Below, piece after piece: positions 1-9,300 of a DNA stretch of 64,000 bases. The DNA comes from an uncultured Candidatus Saccharibacteria bacterium (lineage in GTDB: Bacteria; Patescibacteriota; Saccharimonadia; Saccharimonadales; Saccharimonadaceae): assembly GCA_946997535.1 (NCBI GenBank), contig CAMPVQ010000003.1:41036-105035 (forward strand), read 5' to 3'. A model generated the notes under the pieces. The model did no database searches. It was not told the origin of the DNA and saw only the letters and a program-made list of their open reading frames with translations. Each line of letters begins with the position of its first letter. Within the stretch, counting starts at the first letter, position 1. Position numbers and translations under genes: made by a program.

Positions 1-278
1 ACCACTACCAGTGATTCTTTGCGCTTATCATAAATAATACTCGTCACGTAGGCGATGTCGTCGGCATTAATAATGGCAGTCTTTTGCGCTTTGTGTAGGC
101 TCGGCCGCAGTAAAACAGTGTTGCCACCAGCTAGCTGATGCGCCAACGCCTCGGCAATAGTATAAAGCCCCAACCCAGAAGCGCCAGTTAGCATCAACGC
201 TTGCGCTGGATGCGTTAAATAATTCGCTAATTGCCGACGCGTGCTGGCGTTAATAATTAGCTGGTCAAGTTTAGTCAC
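1..278 (-). CDS. holB: Partial DNA polymerase III delta'-like (clamp-loader) protein, N-terminal part
   Basis: The reading frame runs off the left edge of the window; only about 92 N-terminal residues are visible, from a GTG start that overlaps the end of the downstream rluD-type gene by 8 nt. The segment LMLTGASGLGLYTIAEALAH near residue 28 is a P-loop-like motif in which the usual GK(S/T) is degenerate. Delta' subunits of the clamp loader characteristically carry such a non-ATP-binding P-loop, and the preceding text has the arrangement expected at their N-terminus. Another AAA+ ATPase is possible because the sensor and lid regions are outside the window. The frame is clean, and the overlap suggests cotranslation with the gene upstream. 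Confidence 0.6.
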   Translation of the reverse strand, partial: MTKLDQLIINASTRRQLANYLTHPAQALMLTGASGLGLYTIAEALAHQLAGGNTVLLRPSLHKAQKTAIINADDIAYVTSIIYDKRKESLVV

Positions 279-1149
279 GATGGCGCTCCAGCTCGGCCAT
301 AAAATCAGTCGGCAATGGTGCTTCAAACGCCATGCGCTCGTTGCCCTGCTCGGTTGGTACGGTAATTTCTAATGCAGCAGCATGCAGCATCAGGCGGTCG
401 CCAAATTGGCCATTACCATAAATCGGGTCGCCCACGATTGGGGCACCAATGTAACTTAGGTGTACGCGCAATTGGTGTGTGCGGCCGGTATGAGGTTTCA
501 ACTCTACTAGTGCAGTGCAATCGTCGAACTGTTCAGTAACCCGATAATCAGTGATGGCAGGCTTACCCTTCGGGTCTACTTGAAAAGTAGCGGGCTTACG
601 AACGTTGCGGGCAATCGGCAAATTAATTTGCGCAGCAAGCTGCTTTGGCGTGCGCTCTACGAGAGCAAAATAAGTTTTATGCGCCTTACGGTCAGCAAAT
701 TGTCGCTGCAAATAATGTGCCGTGGCGAGATTCTTAGCGCAAATCAATAAGCCACTAGTAGCGCGGTCAAGGCGGTGCACGATGCCCAAACGGTTGTTGT
801 CGGCATTTGCTACACTCTCTGCCGGGTCGAATTTGCTACGCACAAAATCAGCCACGGTAAATTCCTCAGCCATGGCACCCTTAGCGTGAGTTAGCATTCC
901 TGCTGGCTTGTTGATTACCACTACGTTGGCGTTTTCAAAGATTACGTTAGCCGCAAACTGGCTACTATCTATGCTAAAATCTGGCGCGGTGGGTGGCGTG
1001 AATGACACAGTCTGCGTTTCAGCCACTTCATAAGACGGCTTGGTTATTACAGCACCGTCAACGGTCGCTTGACCCGATTTAATTAGTTTCTGCACGGTAG
1101 CCCGTGAGAATTCCGGATATTTGTTGGCTAGCCAAGCGTCAAGTCGCAT
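271..1149 (-). CDS. rluD: RluD/RluA-family 23S rRNA pseudouridine synthase
   Basis: This enzyme isomerises uridine to pseudouridine in structured RNA, probably 23S rRNA. An S4 RNA-binding domain occupies residues 1-50 (RLDAWLANKYPEF), followed by the catalytic RluA-type domain with the signature HRLDRATSGLL, in which Asp128 is the predicted nucleophile. The C-terminal HQLRVHLSYIGAPIVGDPIYG block is also typical. The length of 292 aa is normal for the family. It begins directly next to the trpS stop codon, so it is probably translated from the trpS transcript. Which uridines are modified (1911/1915/1917 or others) cannot be read from the sequence. Confidence 0.9.
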   Translation of the reverse strand: MRLDAWLANKYPEFSRATVQKLIKSGQATVDGAVITKPSYEVAETQTVSFTPPTAPDFSIDSSQFAANVIFENANVVVINKPAGMLTHAKGAMAEEFTVADFVRSKFDPAESVANADNNRLGIVHRLDRATSGLLICAKNLATAHYLQRQFADRKAHKTYFALVERTPKQLAAQINLPIARNVRKPATFQVDPKGKPAITDYRVTEQFDDCTALVELKPHTGRTHQLRVHLSYIGAPIVGDPIYGNGQFGDRLMLHAAALEITVPTEQGNERMAFEAPLPTDFMAELERHRD

Positions 1150-2169
1150 CTAGTCTCCGTAATAATTGATACCAATGGCATCCTTAACTTGTGTTAGGGT
1201 CTGGCTAGCAATGCAGGCTGCCTTTTGCGAGCCCTGATGCAGCAGCTCGTAAATGTAGGCTGGGTTTTCAGCCAGTTTGGCACGACGCTCACGGATTGGC
1301 GTCAAAACTTCGTTTAATACCTCAAAGAGATACTTCTTCACTACTACGTCACCCAAGCCACCCTTCTGATACTGCGCCTTCAATTCGGCAACTTTAGCTT
1401 GGTCGGTTGCAAATACATCAAGATAGGTGAACACTACATTGCCCTCAATTTTTCCAGGGTCACTGATATGAATGTGGTTTGGGTCAGTATACATATTAAA
1501 TACTTTGTCGTGCAAAGTTTTCTCGTCGTCAGATAGATAAATGCAGTTACCTAGGCTTTTACTCATCTTGGCCTGACCATCCAGCCCCGGCAAACGGCGT
1601 GCCGTGTTGCTGCTCGCGAGAATAGCTTCCGGTTCCACTAGCACCTGCTCGCCATAAGTCTGGTTAAATGACCGAACAATTTCACGAGTTTGCTCAATCA
1701 TTGGCAACTGGTCTTCACCTACTGGTACGTACTTGGCTTTAAAAGCGGTAATGTCGGCAGCTTGCGAAATTGGATAGGTAACAAAGCCGGTCGGCACACC
1801 TTCGCCAAAATTTTTCTGCTTAATCTCACTCTTTACAGTTGGGTTGCGCTCAAGGCGGCTAATACTCACCAAATCCATGTAATACATGGTGAGTTCCGAG
1901 AGTGCTGGCACCTGTGACTGAATAAAAATCGTCGTTTTACGCGGATCAAGGCCGGCAGCAAGATAATCAAGTGCGACTTGTAAGACGTTGTCGCGTACCT
2001 TAGCTGGATTTTTGGCGTTGTCGGTCAGCGCCTGCATATCAGCAATCATCACGAACGGGTCATATTTGCCGCTCTCTTGTAACTTAACTCGCTCGCGAAG
2101 CGAGCCTACATAATGGCCGAGGTGGAGCTTGCCTGTCGGTCGATCACCAGTGAGAATAATGTCTTTCAT
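1150..2169 (-). CDS. trpS: Tryptophanyl-tRNA synthetase
   Basis: Class I aminoacyl-tRNA synthetase that charges tRNA-Trp. The HIGH-type motif appears as GKLHLGHYVGS (near residue 15) and the KMSKS loop as QAKMSKSLGN (near residue 200). The length of 339 aa is typical of bacterial TrpRS. A TATAAT box at 2177-2182 ends only 7 nt before the ATG, so the mRNA is predicted to start at or next to the start codon. The gene follows the terminator of the alpha-operon equivalent and heads a short unit with the rluD-type gene. Confidence 0.96.
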   Translation of the reverse strand: MKDIILTGDRPTGKLHLGHYVGSLRERVKLQESGKYDPFVMIADMQALTDNAKNPAKVRDNVLQVALDYLAAGLDPRKTTIFIQSQVPALSELTMYYMDLVSISRLERNPTVKSEIKQKNFGEGVPTGFVTYPISQAADITAFKAKYVPVGEDQLPMIEQTREIVRSFNQTYGEQVLVEPEAILASSNTARRLPGLDGQAKMSKSLGNCIYLSDDEKTLHDKVFNMYTDPNHIHISDPGKIEGNVVFTYLDVFATDQAKVAELKAQYQKGGLGDVVVKKYLFEVLNEVLTPIRERRAKLAENPAYIYELLHQGSQKAACIASQTLTQVKDAIGINYYGD

Positions 2170-2176
2170 AACTCCT

Positions 2177-2182
2177 ATTATA
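2177..2182 (-). promoter_or_regulatory. -10 box of a leaderless trpS promoter
   Basis: TATAAT read on the minus strand, separated from the trpS ATG by 7 nt. With the usual 6-8 nt between the -10 box and the start of transcription, the mRNA would begin at the ATG or within one base of it. A GGAG lies only 2 nt before the ATG, too close for normal Shine-Dalgarno use. Confidence 0.6.
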
Positions 2183-2189
2183 ACATAAT

Positions 2190-2218
2190 AAAAGAGGAGC
2201 CGTGCGGACTCCTCTTTT
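2190..2218 (-). terminator. Intrinsic terminator after rpsI
   Basis: Ten-base-pair hairpin with arms AAAAGAGGAG and CTCCTCTTTT (2190-2199 with 2209-2218), followed on the minus strand by a T-rich run. It lies just beyond the rpsI stop codon and immediately upstream of the trpS promoter, so it separates the ribosomal operon from trpS. Confidence 0.85.
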
Positions 2219-2232
2219 GTAGATATGTGGTA

Positions 2233-2631
2233 TTAACGCTTTGAGAACTGCTCTTTGCGGCGTGCACCACGCAAACCGTACTTTTTGCGCTCGACTTCAC
2301 GACTATCACGGCGGAGATAACCAGCCTTTGATAACGTGCCACGCAAGTCGTCGTTGATTGATGCTAGTGCCTTCGCAATAGCGAGCTTAGCGGCATCAAC
2401 TTGACCAGCGGTGCCACCACCCTTAGCGAGCAAAGTGACATCAAATTCAGCTTGCTTGCTGACTAGTGCCAATGGGTCGGTTATTTCAGCTAGCAAAGTG
2501 GTGTTGCCAGCGAAGTAATCCTTGGCTGACTTACCATTGATGGTGATATCGCCCTTGCCCTTATAAAGACGTGCTGACACGCTTGAGCTCTTGCGACGAC
2601 CAAGACCGTAAAAATATGTACCTGTGGCCAT
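2233..2631 (-). CDS. rpsI: 30S ribosomal protein S9 (uS9)
   Basis: Small-subunit protein whose C-terminal tail reaches the decoding-site tRNAs. The N-terminal YFYGLGRRKSSSVSARL block and the basic C-terminus ending in the invariant-type QFSKR are diagnostic. The length of 132 aa is normal. It is the last gene of the infA-to-rpsI unit; its ATG overlaps the rplM stop in a TAATG junction, so it is probably translated by re-initiation. The rplM-rpsI pairing is widespread in bacteria, but here the pair is appended to the alpha operon. Confidence 0.97.
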   Translation of the reverse strand: MATGTYFYGLGRRKSSSVSARLYKGKGDITINGKSAKDYFAGNTTLLAEITDPLALVSKQAEFDVTLLAKGGGTAGQVDAAKLAIAKALASINDDLRGTLSKAGYLRRDSREVERKKYGLRGARRKEQFSKR

Positions 2632-3056
2632 TACTTAACCTCCAATTTTACTGGTTGTTGTGCAGTGTTGCTGTGGTCAGCGCCAGCGTAAACACGCAAG
2701 CGAGCAACACGAGCATCACGCAACTTATTCTTTGGTAACATGCCAGCAACTGAACGCTCTAGCATTTCGCTAAGGCTAACATCCTCAGCCTTGATTTCCT
2801 TCAAAGCACCCGGGAATTCACTGTGGCGATAGTACTTCTTAGTGCGGCGGTCACCATTGTAAACCATTTGGTCAGCATTGATGACTACGACGTTATCACC
2901 GGCATCCATGTGTGCAGTATAGGTTGGGTCATACTTACCCATTAGGCGGTTAGCAACAAATGTTGCAACACGGCCAAGTGGCAAGTTGGCGGCGTCAACT
3001 AGCACCCACTTGTGCTCGACTTCACCGGCCTTCTTCTGGTAGGTCTTAGTGTTCAT
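2631..3056 (-). CDS. rplM: 50S ribosomal protein L13 (uL13)
   Basis: Large-subunit assembly protein. The motif HKWVLVDAANLPLGRVATFVA at the N-terminus (shown in part) and GMLPKNKLRDARVARLRVYAG near residues 105-125 identify the family. The length is 141 aa. Single-base TAATG junctions link it to rplQ upstream and rpsI downstream, consistent with translational coupling inside the alpha-operon equivalent. Confidence 0.96.
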   Translation of the reverse strand: MNTKTYQKKAGEVEHKWVLVDAANLPLGRVATFVANRLMGKYDPTYTAHMDAGDNVVVINADQMVYNGDRRTKKYYRHSEFPGALKEIKAEDVSLSEMLERSVAGMLPKNKLRDARVARLRVYAGADHSNTAQQPVKLEVK

Positions 3057-3472
3057 TACTTAGCCTCCTTCTTGTTAGCTACTTCAGCCTTGACTGGCTT
3101 AGCGACTGGCTTGATTTCGTCGACAAACTCAATCCGAGCCATTTCAGCGTTGTCGCCAACCCGGTTCTGATTTAGCTTAACGATGCGCAAGTAGCCACTT
3201 TCATGTTGCAACTGTGGTGCAACAACGTCAACTAACTTGTTGGCAGCATCTAGGTTGTTTAGTGCTGCGATGATAGCACGACGGCGAGCTAGGCCACCCT
3301 TACGTGCTTTCGTGATTAACTTTTCTGCGACTGGGCGAATATCCTTGGCCTTTTGTAGAGTGGTGACAATAGCGCCATGCTCAACCAAAGAAATCACAAG
3401 CCCACGACGCAAGGCACGACGTTGGTTGCGTTCGCGACCAAACTTGCGGCCCTTGTATCCATGCCTATGCAT
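3056..3472 (-). CDS. rplQ: 50S ribosomal protein L17 (bL17)
   Basis: Large-subunit protein near the exit tunnel. The start MHRHGYKGRKFGRERNQRRA and the segment LITKARKGG are characteristic. At 138 aa it is slightly extended by a Lys/Ala/Val-rich C-terminal tail (residues about 118-138). It lies 3 nt after the rpoA stop, the usual rpoA-rplQ arrangement. Confidence 0.96.
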   Translation of the reverse strand: MHRHGYKGRKFGRERNQRRALRRGLVISLVEHGAIVTTLQKAKDIRPVAEKLITKARKGGLARRRAIIAALNNLDAANKLVDVVAPQLQHESGYLRIVKLNQNRVGDNAEMARIEFVDEIKPVAKPVKAEVANKKEAK

Positions 3473-3475
3473 TGA

Positions 3476-4399
3476 TTAAAACTCCAATTCTGCCACGCGG
3501 GCTTTAACTTCTTCTTTAGCCTTAGCACCAAAACCCTTGAGGTCTTCTAGCTCATCATCGGTTAACGATACGAGGTCGCCAACGGTGTTGATGTTGTTGC
3601 TAATCAAGGCGTTAGTGGTGCGGGCGCTCATTCCGAGCTCTTCGATTGACATCGATAGCATGCCAGTTGCGTCATCAGATTCAGCAGTGGCGGCCGGCTC
3701 AGCGTCAGCTACCACGGTTTGACCAGCAATGGCCTTGTACTGATTGACTAAGATGGCAGCAGCCTGTTCAAAGGCGTCATTTGGCGTAATTGAACCGTCG
3801 GTGTCAACAGTAATAACTAGTTTATCAAGGTCAACGTTGTCGCCAACACGAGTCTTCTCAACGGCGTAGCGGACGCGACGCACTGGTGAGAATGGCGCAT
3901 CAACGGCAATCATGTCAGAGTGCAAGCGATGCGCGCTTGATTCTTCGATGGTTTGGTAACCGCGACCACGCTCAACTACGATAGTCAAAACTAGTTCGTG
4001 ATTTGGGTCGTCGATAGTAGCGATGACTTGTGAGTCGTCTACTACGTCAAAATCGGCACTACCAGCCAAATCGGCTGCAGTTAATACACCGCCCTTCTTG
4101 CGAACAGTATATTCAACTGGTTCATCCTTGTGGCTGTCTAGGACAACGCTCTTGAGGTTAAGCATAATCTCAAGCACGTCTTCCTTAACGCCAGGGATGG
4201 TAGTAAATTCATGGCCAACACCGTCGATTTTAAAAGCGGTAATAGCTGAACCTTCGATTGATGATAGTAAGACACGGCGTAGTGAATTGCCAAGGGTCTG
4301 ACCATAGCCGCTAGCAAGTGGCTCGATTGTCAGCACAGAGCTATTTTGAGCTAACTCCTTAACACTGGTTACTGCTGGCTTCAAAATTGTATTGCTCAT
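3476..4399 (-). CDS. rpoA: RNA polymerase alpha subunit
   Basis: Assembly platform of RNA polymerase. The N-terminal domain (about 1-230) shows SGYGQTLGNSLRRVLLSSIEG, and the C-terminal domain (about 247-307) shows IEELGMSARTTNALISNN and ends in a helix-hairpin-helix-like LKGFGAKAKEEVKARV; this domain can contact UP elements and activators. The two are joined by an acidic, Ala-rich linker. The length of 307 aa is near normal. It sits between rpsD and rplQ as in most bacteria. Confidence 0.97.
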   Translation of the reverse strand: MSNTILKPAVTSVKELAQNSSVLTIEPLASGYGQTLGNSLRRVLLSSIEGSAITAFKIDGVGHEFTTIPGVKEDVLEIMLNLKSVVLDSHKDEPVEYTVRKKGGVLTAADLAGSADFDVVDDSQVIATIDDPNHELVLTIVVERGRGYQTIEESSAHRLHSDMIAVDAPFSPVRRVRYAVEKTRVGDNVDLDKLVITVDTDGSITPNDAFEQAAAILVNQYKAIAGQTVVADAEPAATAESDDATGMLSMSIEELGMSARTTNALISNNINTVGDLVSLTDDELEDLKGFGAKAKEEVKARVAELEF

Positions 4400-4413
4400 T
4401 TGTCCTCCCTTAT

Positions 4414-5031
4414 TTAGCGTGAGTAGAACTCAACGATTAGCTGTTCATTAATGCCAGGCTCAGCGTCTTCACGTGCTGGCAAACCGGTTACGGTAATAGT
4501 CATATTCTTAACATCAGACTTGAGCCAACCGGCTGGCTGACTTTGAGCGTCGCGATTAATCTCAGCTAAGCCCTTGAAGAAGGCGCTATTTTGAGAGTGT
4601 GGACGAACAGTAACTACGTCACCGGCCTTGAGGCGAATTGATGGAATATCAACACGACGACCGTTGAGTAGGAAGTGACCGTGAGTCACAAGCTGACGCG
4701 CTTGACGGCGTGATACAGCAAACCCAGCGCGATAAACAGCGTTATCAAGACGGCGTTCCAAGAGTTCTAGCAACTTAACACCAGTCAAAGCCTGGTCTTT
4801 AGTAGCTTGCTTCATTAGAATGCGGAATTGCTTCTCTAGTACACCATAAATGCGGCGCACCTTCTGCTTTTCACGTAGCTGAGTCAAATATAGTGATGGC
4901 TTACCTTGGCGTGACCCAGCGTGTTGGCCAGGGATGCCAGTCTTATGCGCCATGACCTTGACGGCCTTGCGATGTAGAGCGTAGCCTTCGCGGCGGCTCT
5001 GCTTAACAATTGGTGAATTATCTCGAGCCAT
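4414..5031 (-). CDS. rpsD: 30S ribosomal protein S4 (uS4)
   Basis: Primary 16S-binding assembly protein with an internal S4 RNA-binding domain (LELLERRLDNAVYRAGFAVS through TVRPHS, residues about 88-150). The N-terminus lacks the zinc-binding cysteines found in some S4 proteins. The length is 205 aa. Shine-Dalgarno-like GGAGG precedes the ATG inside the end of rpsK, leaving a 3-nt gap. S4 is a known autoregulator of alpha operons in other bacteria, but no obvious S4 pseudoknot leader was recognised here. Confidence 0.96.
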   Translation of the reverse strand: MARDNSPIVKQSRREGYALHRKAVKVMAHKTGIPGQHAGSRQGKPSLYLTQLREKQKVRRIYGVLEKQFRILMKQATKDQALTGVKLLELLERRLDNAVYRAGFAVSRRQARQLVTHGHFLLNGRRVDIPSIRLKAGDVVTVRPHSQNSAFFKGLAEINRDAQSQPAGWLKSDVKNMTITVTGLPAREDAEPGINEQLIVEFYSR

Positions 5032-5034
5032 AGT

Positions 5035-5454
5035 TTATGCTCTCCTTTCGCGCTTAGGACGTACACCGCCATGTGGCACGCTAGTCACATCGTTAATGCT
5101 CTCAATTTGCATTTCAGCAGCGCTGATAGCACGTACTGCAGCATCACGACCGAGACCAACGCCCTTAACGAAGACGTCAACTTTAGTTAAACCGTACTGA
5201 TTCTTGGCAACTTCGGCGGCCTTTTCCGTAGCGATTTGGGCGGCAAATGCGGTGCCCTTCTTGCTACCACGGAAGCCACAAGCACCAGCTGAGCTTGCAC
5301 TCAACGCGTTACCATGGTTGTCTGCAAATGTAATGATTGTATTGTTAAATGTCGCCTGAATATGGACTTGGCCGAGCGGAATGCTGCGCTTAGTGCGCTT
5401 TTTGCCCTTGGCGGTAGTCTTCTTTGACGCGGCAACAGATTTCTTGTCTGCCAT
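5035..5454 (-). CDS. rpsK: 30S ribosomal protein S11 (uS11)
   Basis: Platform protein of the small subunit. The core GQVHIQATFNNTIITFADNHGNALSASSAGACGFRGSK (quoted in parts: HIQATFNNTII, SAGACGFRGSKK) and the C-terminal DVTSVPHGGVRPKRERRA identify it. The length is 139 aa, with a Lys-rich N-terminal extension of about 20 residues. It follows rpsM after a 38-nt gap. Confidence 0.96.
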   Translation of the reverse strand: MADKKSVAASKKTTAKGKKRTKRSIPLGQVHIQATFNNTIITFADNHGNALSASSAGACGFRGSKKGTAFAAQIATEKAAEVAKNQYGLTKVDVFVKGVGLGRDAAVRAISAAEMQIESINDVTSVPHGGVRPKRERRA

Positions 5455-5492
5455 AGATTCCTTTCCTTATTTACCTTCCTAACTCGACTATC

Positions 5493-5879
5493 CTAGGTCT
5501 TACTTGCTGCCTTTGGCTGGCTGCCACCAACGGCGATACGCTTACCACGCTTAGTACGGGCATTCGTACGAGTACGCTGACCGTGTACTGGTAGGTTGGC
5601 CTTGTGGCGTAGACCACGGTAAGAGTTAATATCCTTTAGGCGCTTAATGTTGCCAGCGACAATGCGGCGCAAATCACCTTCTACAGTATAATTAGCGTCG
5701 ATAATCTCGCGGAGCTTGCGCTCTTCTTCTGGCTTGAGATCCTTAGTGCGGGTCTCAGGCTTTACTTTAGCGGCTTTGACAATGTCACCAGCCAACTTAG
5801 GGCCGATGCCATAAATGTAGGTCAATGCCACTGCAATCTGCTTGTCAGCAGGAACCTCAACGTTAGCAAATCTTGCCAT
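5493..5879 (-). CDS. rpsM: 30S ribosomal protein S13 (uS13)
   Basis: Head protein of the small subunit that contacts tRNA and the 50S subunit. The segments ALTYIYGIGPKLAGDIVKAA and SYRGLRHKANLPVHGQRTRT and the basic tail TNARTKRGKR are diagnostic. The length is 128 aa. It starts 8 nt after the rpmJ stop, preceded by a GGAG Shine-Dalgarno sequence. Confidence 0.97.
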   Translation of the reverse strand: MARFANVEVPADKQIAVALTYIYGIGPKLAGDIVKAAKVKPETRTKDLKPEEERKLREIIDANYTVEGDLRRIVAGNIKRLKDINSYRGLRHKANLPVHGQRTRTNARTKRGKRIAVGGSQPKAASKT

Positions 5880-5887
5880 ATCTCTCC

Positions 5888-6004
5888 TTAGCCTTGCCTC
5901 TGCTTATTACGTGGCTTCATCTTGTTGATGACGCGTAGGCGACCCTTACGACGCACTAACTTGTCATCTGGGCTGCGTTTCTTAACGCTAGCTGAGACTT
6001 TCAT
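5888..6004 (-). CDS. rpmJ: 50S ribosomal protein L36 (bL36), cysteine-free form
   Basis: A 38-residue protein beginning [10 protein letters not shown] and ending [11 protein letters not shown]. The family normally has a zinc ribbon with three Cys and one His; here these positions carry other residues (SPDDK, VINKMK), so this is the zinc-independent (C-) type. The ATG overlaps the infA stop codon in an ATGA junction, and rpsM follows directly, the usual infA-rpmJ-rpsM order. No competing small frame exists in this gap. Confidence 0.93.
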   Translation of the reverse strand: MKVSASVKKRSPDDKLVRRKGRLRVINKMKPRNKQRQG

Positions 6005-6279
6005 CTTCGGCTATGTCCTTTCTGACCGCTTCCCTGCGGTGCACTTAAATTTTTTTCCTCACGTAGTCGAAAGCTGATTCTTCCCCGCGTGAGATCGTAT
6101 GGGGTCATCTCAACTTCAACCTTATCTCCCTGTACCAAACGAATGTAATGCTTGCGCATCTTGCCTGATATAATGGCGATAATAGTATGACCGTTTTCAA
6201 GTTCTACCCTAAATTTAGTACCAGGTAGGGCTTCCACCACGGTACCATTGATTTTGATTACTTCCTTGTCTACAGCCAT
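6001..6279 (-). CDS. infA: Translation initiation factor IF-1
   Basis: Single OB-fold protein that occupies the A site during initiation. The segments [22 protein letters not shown] and [25 protein letters not shown] are family hallmarks. At 92 aa it is about 20 residues longer than most IF-1 proteins because of a Ser/Gln/Gly/basic C-terminal tail. It is the first gene of the long minus-strand ribosomal unit ending with rpsI, and a TATAAT box at 6295-6300 gives a short leader. Confidence 0.96.
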   Translation of the reverse strand: MAVDKEVIKINGTVVEALPGTKFRVELENGHTIIAIISGKMRKHYIRLVQGDKVEVEMTPYDLTRGRISFRLREEKNLSAPQGSGQKGHSRR

Positions 6280-6294
6280 AGTAACTACAATTTG

Positions 6295-6300
6295 TAATTA
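6295..6300 (-). promoter_or_regulatory. -10 box of the infA-rpsI operon
   Basis: TATAAT on the minus strand about 17 nt before the infA ATG, which predicts a 5' leader of roughly 10 nt. No clear TTGACA-like -35 was found at 17 nt. It is the only promoter-like element between the upstream terminator and infA. Confidence 0.5.
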
Positions 6301-6341
6301 TACACTATTTTTTAACGTAACACAATAGGTTTTAACAAAAT

Positions 6342-6367
6342 AACAGCCAACCTTGTGGCTGGCTGTT
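6342..6367 (-). terminator. Intrinsic terminator after the large secreted protein gene
   Basis: Hairpin AACAGCCA / TGGCTGTT (6342-6349 with 6360-6367), followed on the minus strand by TTTTGTTAAAA. It lies 18 nt beyond the stop of the 1186-aa secreted protein and isolates that operon from infA. Confidence 0.8.
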
Positions 6368-6384
6368 ATTGGACGAGTATGATT

Positions 6385-9300
6385 CTAATACCTAGGTATC
6401 ATATTCTTTGCTGTTCGCACGATAAAGCTGGTCTTATCTTCAAAATTGTAGCTTTGATAATACGGTAGTAAGAAAGTATTCGGCGTATAGTCAACCTCCT
6501 CACTAGCTAAAGCACGTACTTCTTCGTCGTGATGCGTCTTCTCGTCGAAGTTTTCCGACCCGTAAGTGCGGTAAAAGGTAACATCACCGGCTGACATCAA
6601 CGTTCCCTGTACCTTGAGTGGTTTTCTATTGCACACCATCGATCCCTCCACACCTAGCTTAGTAGATATAACACGAGGCTTCACCTTGTAGTCGGTGTCG
6701 TCAGTCTCCGTACCTTTAGCTTCCTTACATGTAGAGATGCGACCGCCGCGCGAGATGTAGTTGCCAAACATATTGGATACAGCAGCGTTAACGTTTATAT
6801 CATTATCGGCAATTACTGTTAGCGAAGGAATACTGCTTAATCGATCAAACGACTTGCTCTTCGGCTTTATGTCACCAGTTATATTCACTTGTGGGTTATC
6901 TGGGTCCATTCTGTTCTTTGGCACATAGACTACAACTCTAGCTTTATCCGCCAAATCACCATAAATATTAAGATCACCAACACCCCTATACACCAAACCT
7001 ACTGTTTCACCCTCGCCAATGGTGTTGAGGTTTAGCTCGCCCGACAACGGCTTTAATTTAGCCGACGATTCGTCAATATCCGGTATCTTTGGGGCATACC
7101 CACTGACACCATCGCTACTCATACCAAAATGGCCCAACTTGCCCAACTTGTCTATATTGCAAGGATTGCTTGATAGCCCAGTTTGGTTTGCATACGACAA
7201 ACGGCAGCTATTGTTGTGGTGTACGTACCATGGATTAGAAAAGCCGGCTGAGCCGAAGTGGCTAATATCGTCATGGGCAAATAATCCATACTGCGACCAT
7301 GAGCCGCGATTACCGTTAATTGGATTAACCTTATTGTAGACTGCGCCAACAATATTTTTGCCAGCGATCGCATCGCCACCGATAATCTTCATTTGCGGCT
7401 GTTTGGCAACATCAGTACAAACCATATTTGATACTAGTATTGATGGGGCTGATATGTCATCGATTGCAGCCCAATCGGAAATTGCCGCCCAGTAACAAAT
7501 CTTGTCACCCGGCTTTGGTCTTGCCTGCTTAAACAATGTTTCATTAAACTGACCATCATACGCAATTGTTTTGCCACTTTTATCGTTCCAAGCAATGCCA
7601 TCTTTTTGGTCGACTTCACAGGTTATTTTACCATTCCAGTCACCTCGACCACTACATAACTCATAGCATTTTTTAATATTGCCCGGTGCTATCTTATGTG
7701 CATCGTTCTTTGCACCAATCATACAGTTAAATGCGCTGTTATTAAACCCTTGCGTGTTTGGATACACTAATGGCCCCTCCATATTATTAGTGTTTACTGC
7801 GTCGCCATTAACTACTGCTATGTAAGAGTGGAACTTATATGGCTTAGTTTTAGTTCTACCACCGCTAAAACTCATCGTAGCGGTGAACTTAAACGGATCA
7901 CCCAGTAGCACACGGTCATCGCTCTCTCGCTTGGTTTGAATTTTAACACCGTAACCAACCCTCGAATCTTTTTGCTCTTTTGGCAAGTAATTGTCTTTAC
8001 AAGTGCCATACCATGAACAAGTTTTTGGAGCCGTACCATAATCTGGTGGTATTTCAAATGTATAGTGGTACGGGAAGTGTACACACGTCTCACGTGAACG
8101 ATGTTCTTCGTCAAACTTACCATCTTGATTGTGGTAAATCATATTGGCGGTAAAACCACCTGGTCTAGCGCTAATATATTCACACATCGTTTTAGTTACA
8201 TCATCCTGAATAACTTTTCGAGATTGGTTGAAGTTGTTAATCCAGCCCTCCATAATTGGCGGATATGGTCGATTTGGCAAAGTACCTTTAGGCCACTGCG
8301 TCACCCACCTGCCACGATAATTATCAACCATACTGTTGTGATCATAAAAATCGACAGGGGCATTAGTCTTTGTGAGGTGACGCTCATACATCACACCATA
8401 CTCTTCCTTAAAATCGTAGTGATATCGTAAGTTTGTACTGTGCTTAAACATAATATGATCATCAGGATATGCAAACACGGTAGGTGCTATGCCATATGGT
8501 TTAGGCTCATGCCATTTATCCGAAATAACTTTACGCTCGCTCTTTAGCTGGTCATCCCAGTTATAGTGAACGGTGGCGTCAATTTGGTCAGACACTGTAC
8601 ACTGCCGTCCAAAAGGACCACTTCGTGACAAATATGGTTCGACACAGCGCCATGACCCCTGATCTACCCATACCTTACCGAAGATATCGTGACCGACATC
8701 ATTTTGCGTTACAATATGGTCAACTGTCCAACTATGTTTCCACTCACCTGGGCTCAACGTAAATGTACGCTGTTCACCTACCGTATTAGTATAAACCGTA
8801 ATTGGGATATGTGCTGTTTGCGTCGGGTGACTGGTGTGGTAGTTAAATCCACCACAGCCTGTATTACGCGCTTCCAAATCTTCATGTAGTAATGACACAG
8901 TATAGGTATATCTAACCGGCTCTCCTGGACGAGCCACTTCCTTATCTCGCGTCGCCTTGACCTGAACGAACCAATAGTGTTCTGGGTATCCGCGTTCTAG
9001 GCAGAAGTTAAAGTTATCATCGGCACATGTAAACCAGTTACCGCAGTCATCAGGGTTCGATTTATACGTGCGTTTTTTACCCATATAATCTTTATTTATA
9101 CAATGGTATTTAGGGTCTTTTTCGTCTGGTTCTGGCCCGTTATAGGGCTGAGGCGGATCGCCAAGCTCAATTACCGCGCAAGTTTTGCGTTGTGCACACA
9201 TGTTGTTTCGCTTAACCCTATCATTATACCAAGCGATTTCAGCGTTGCTATCAGCAACTTTTTGGTTATAATCTTTTATGTCACTATTATACTTTGCGAT

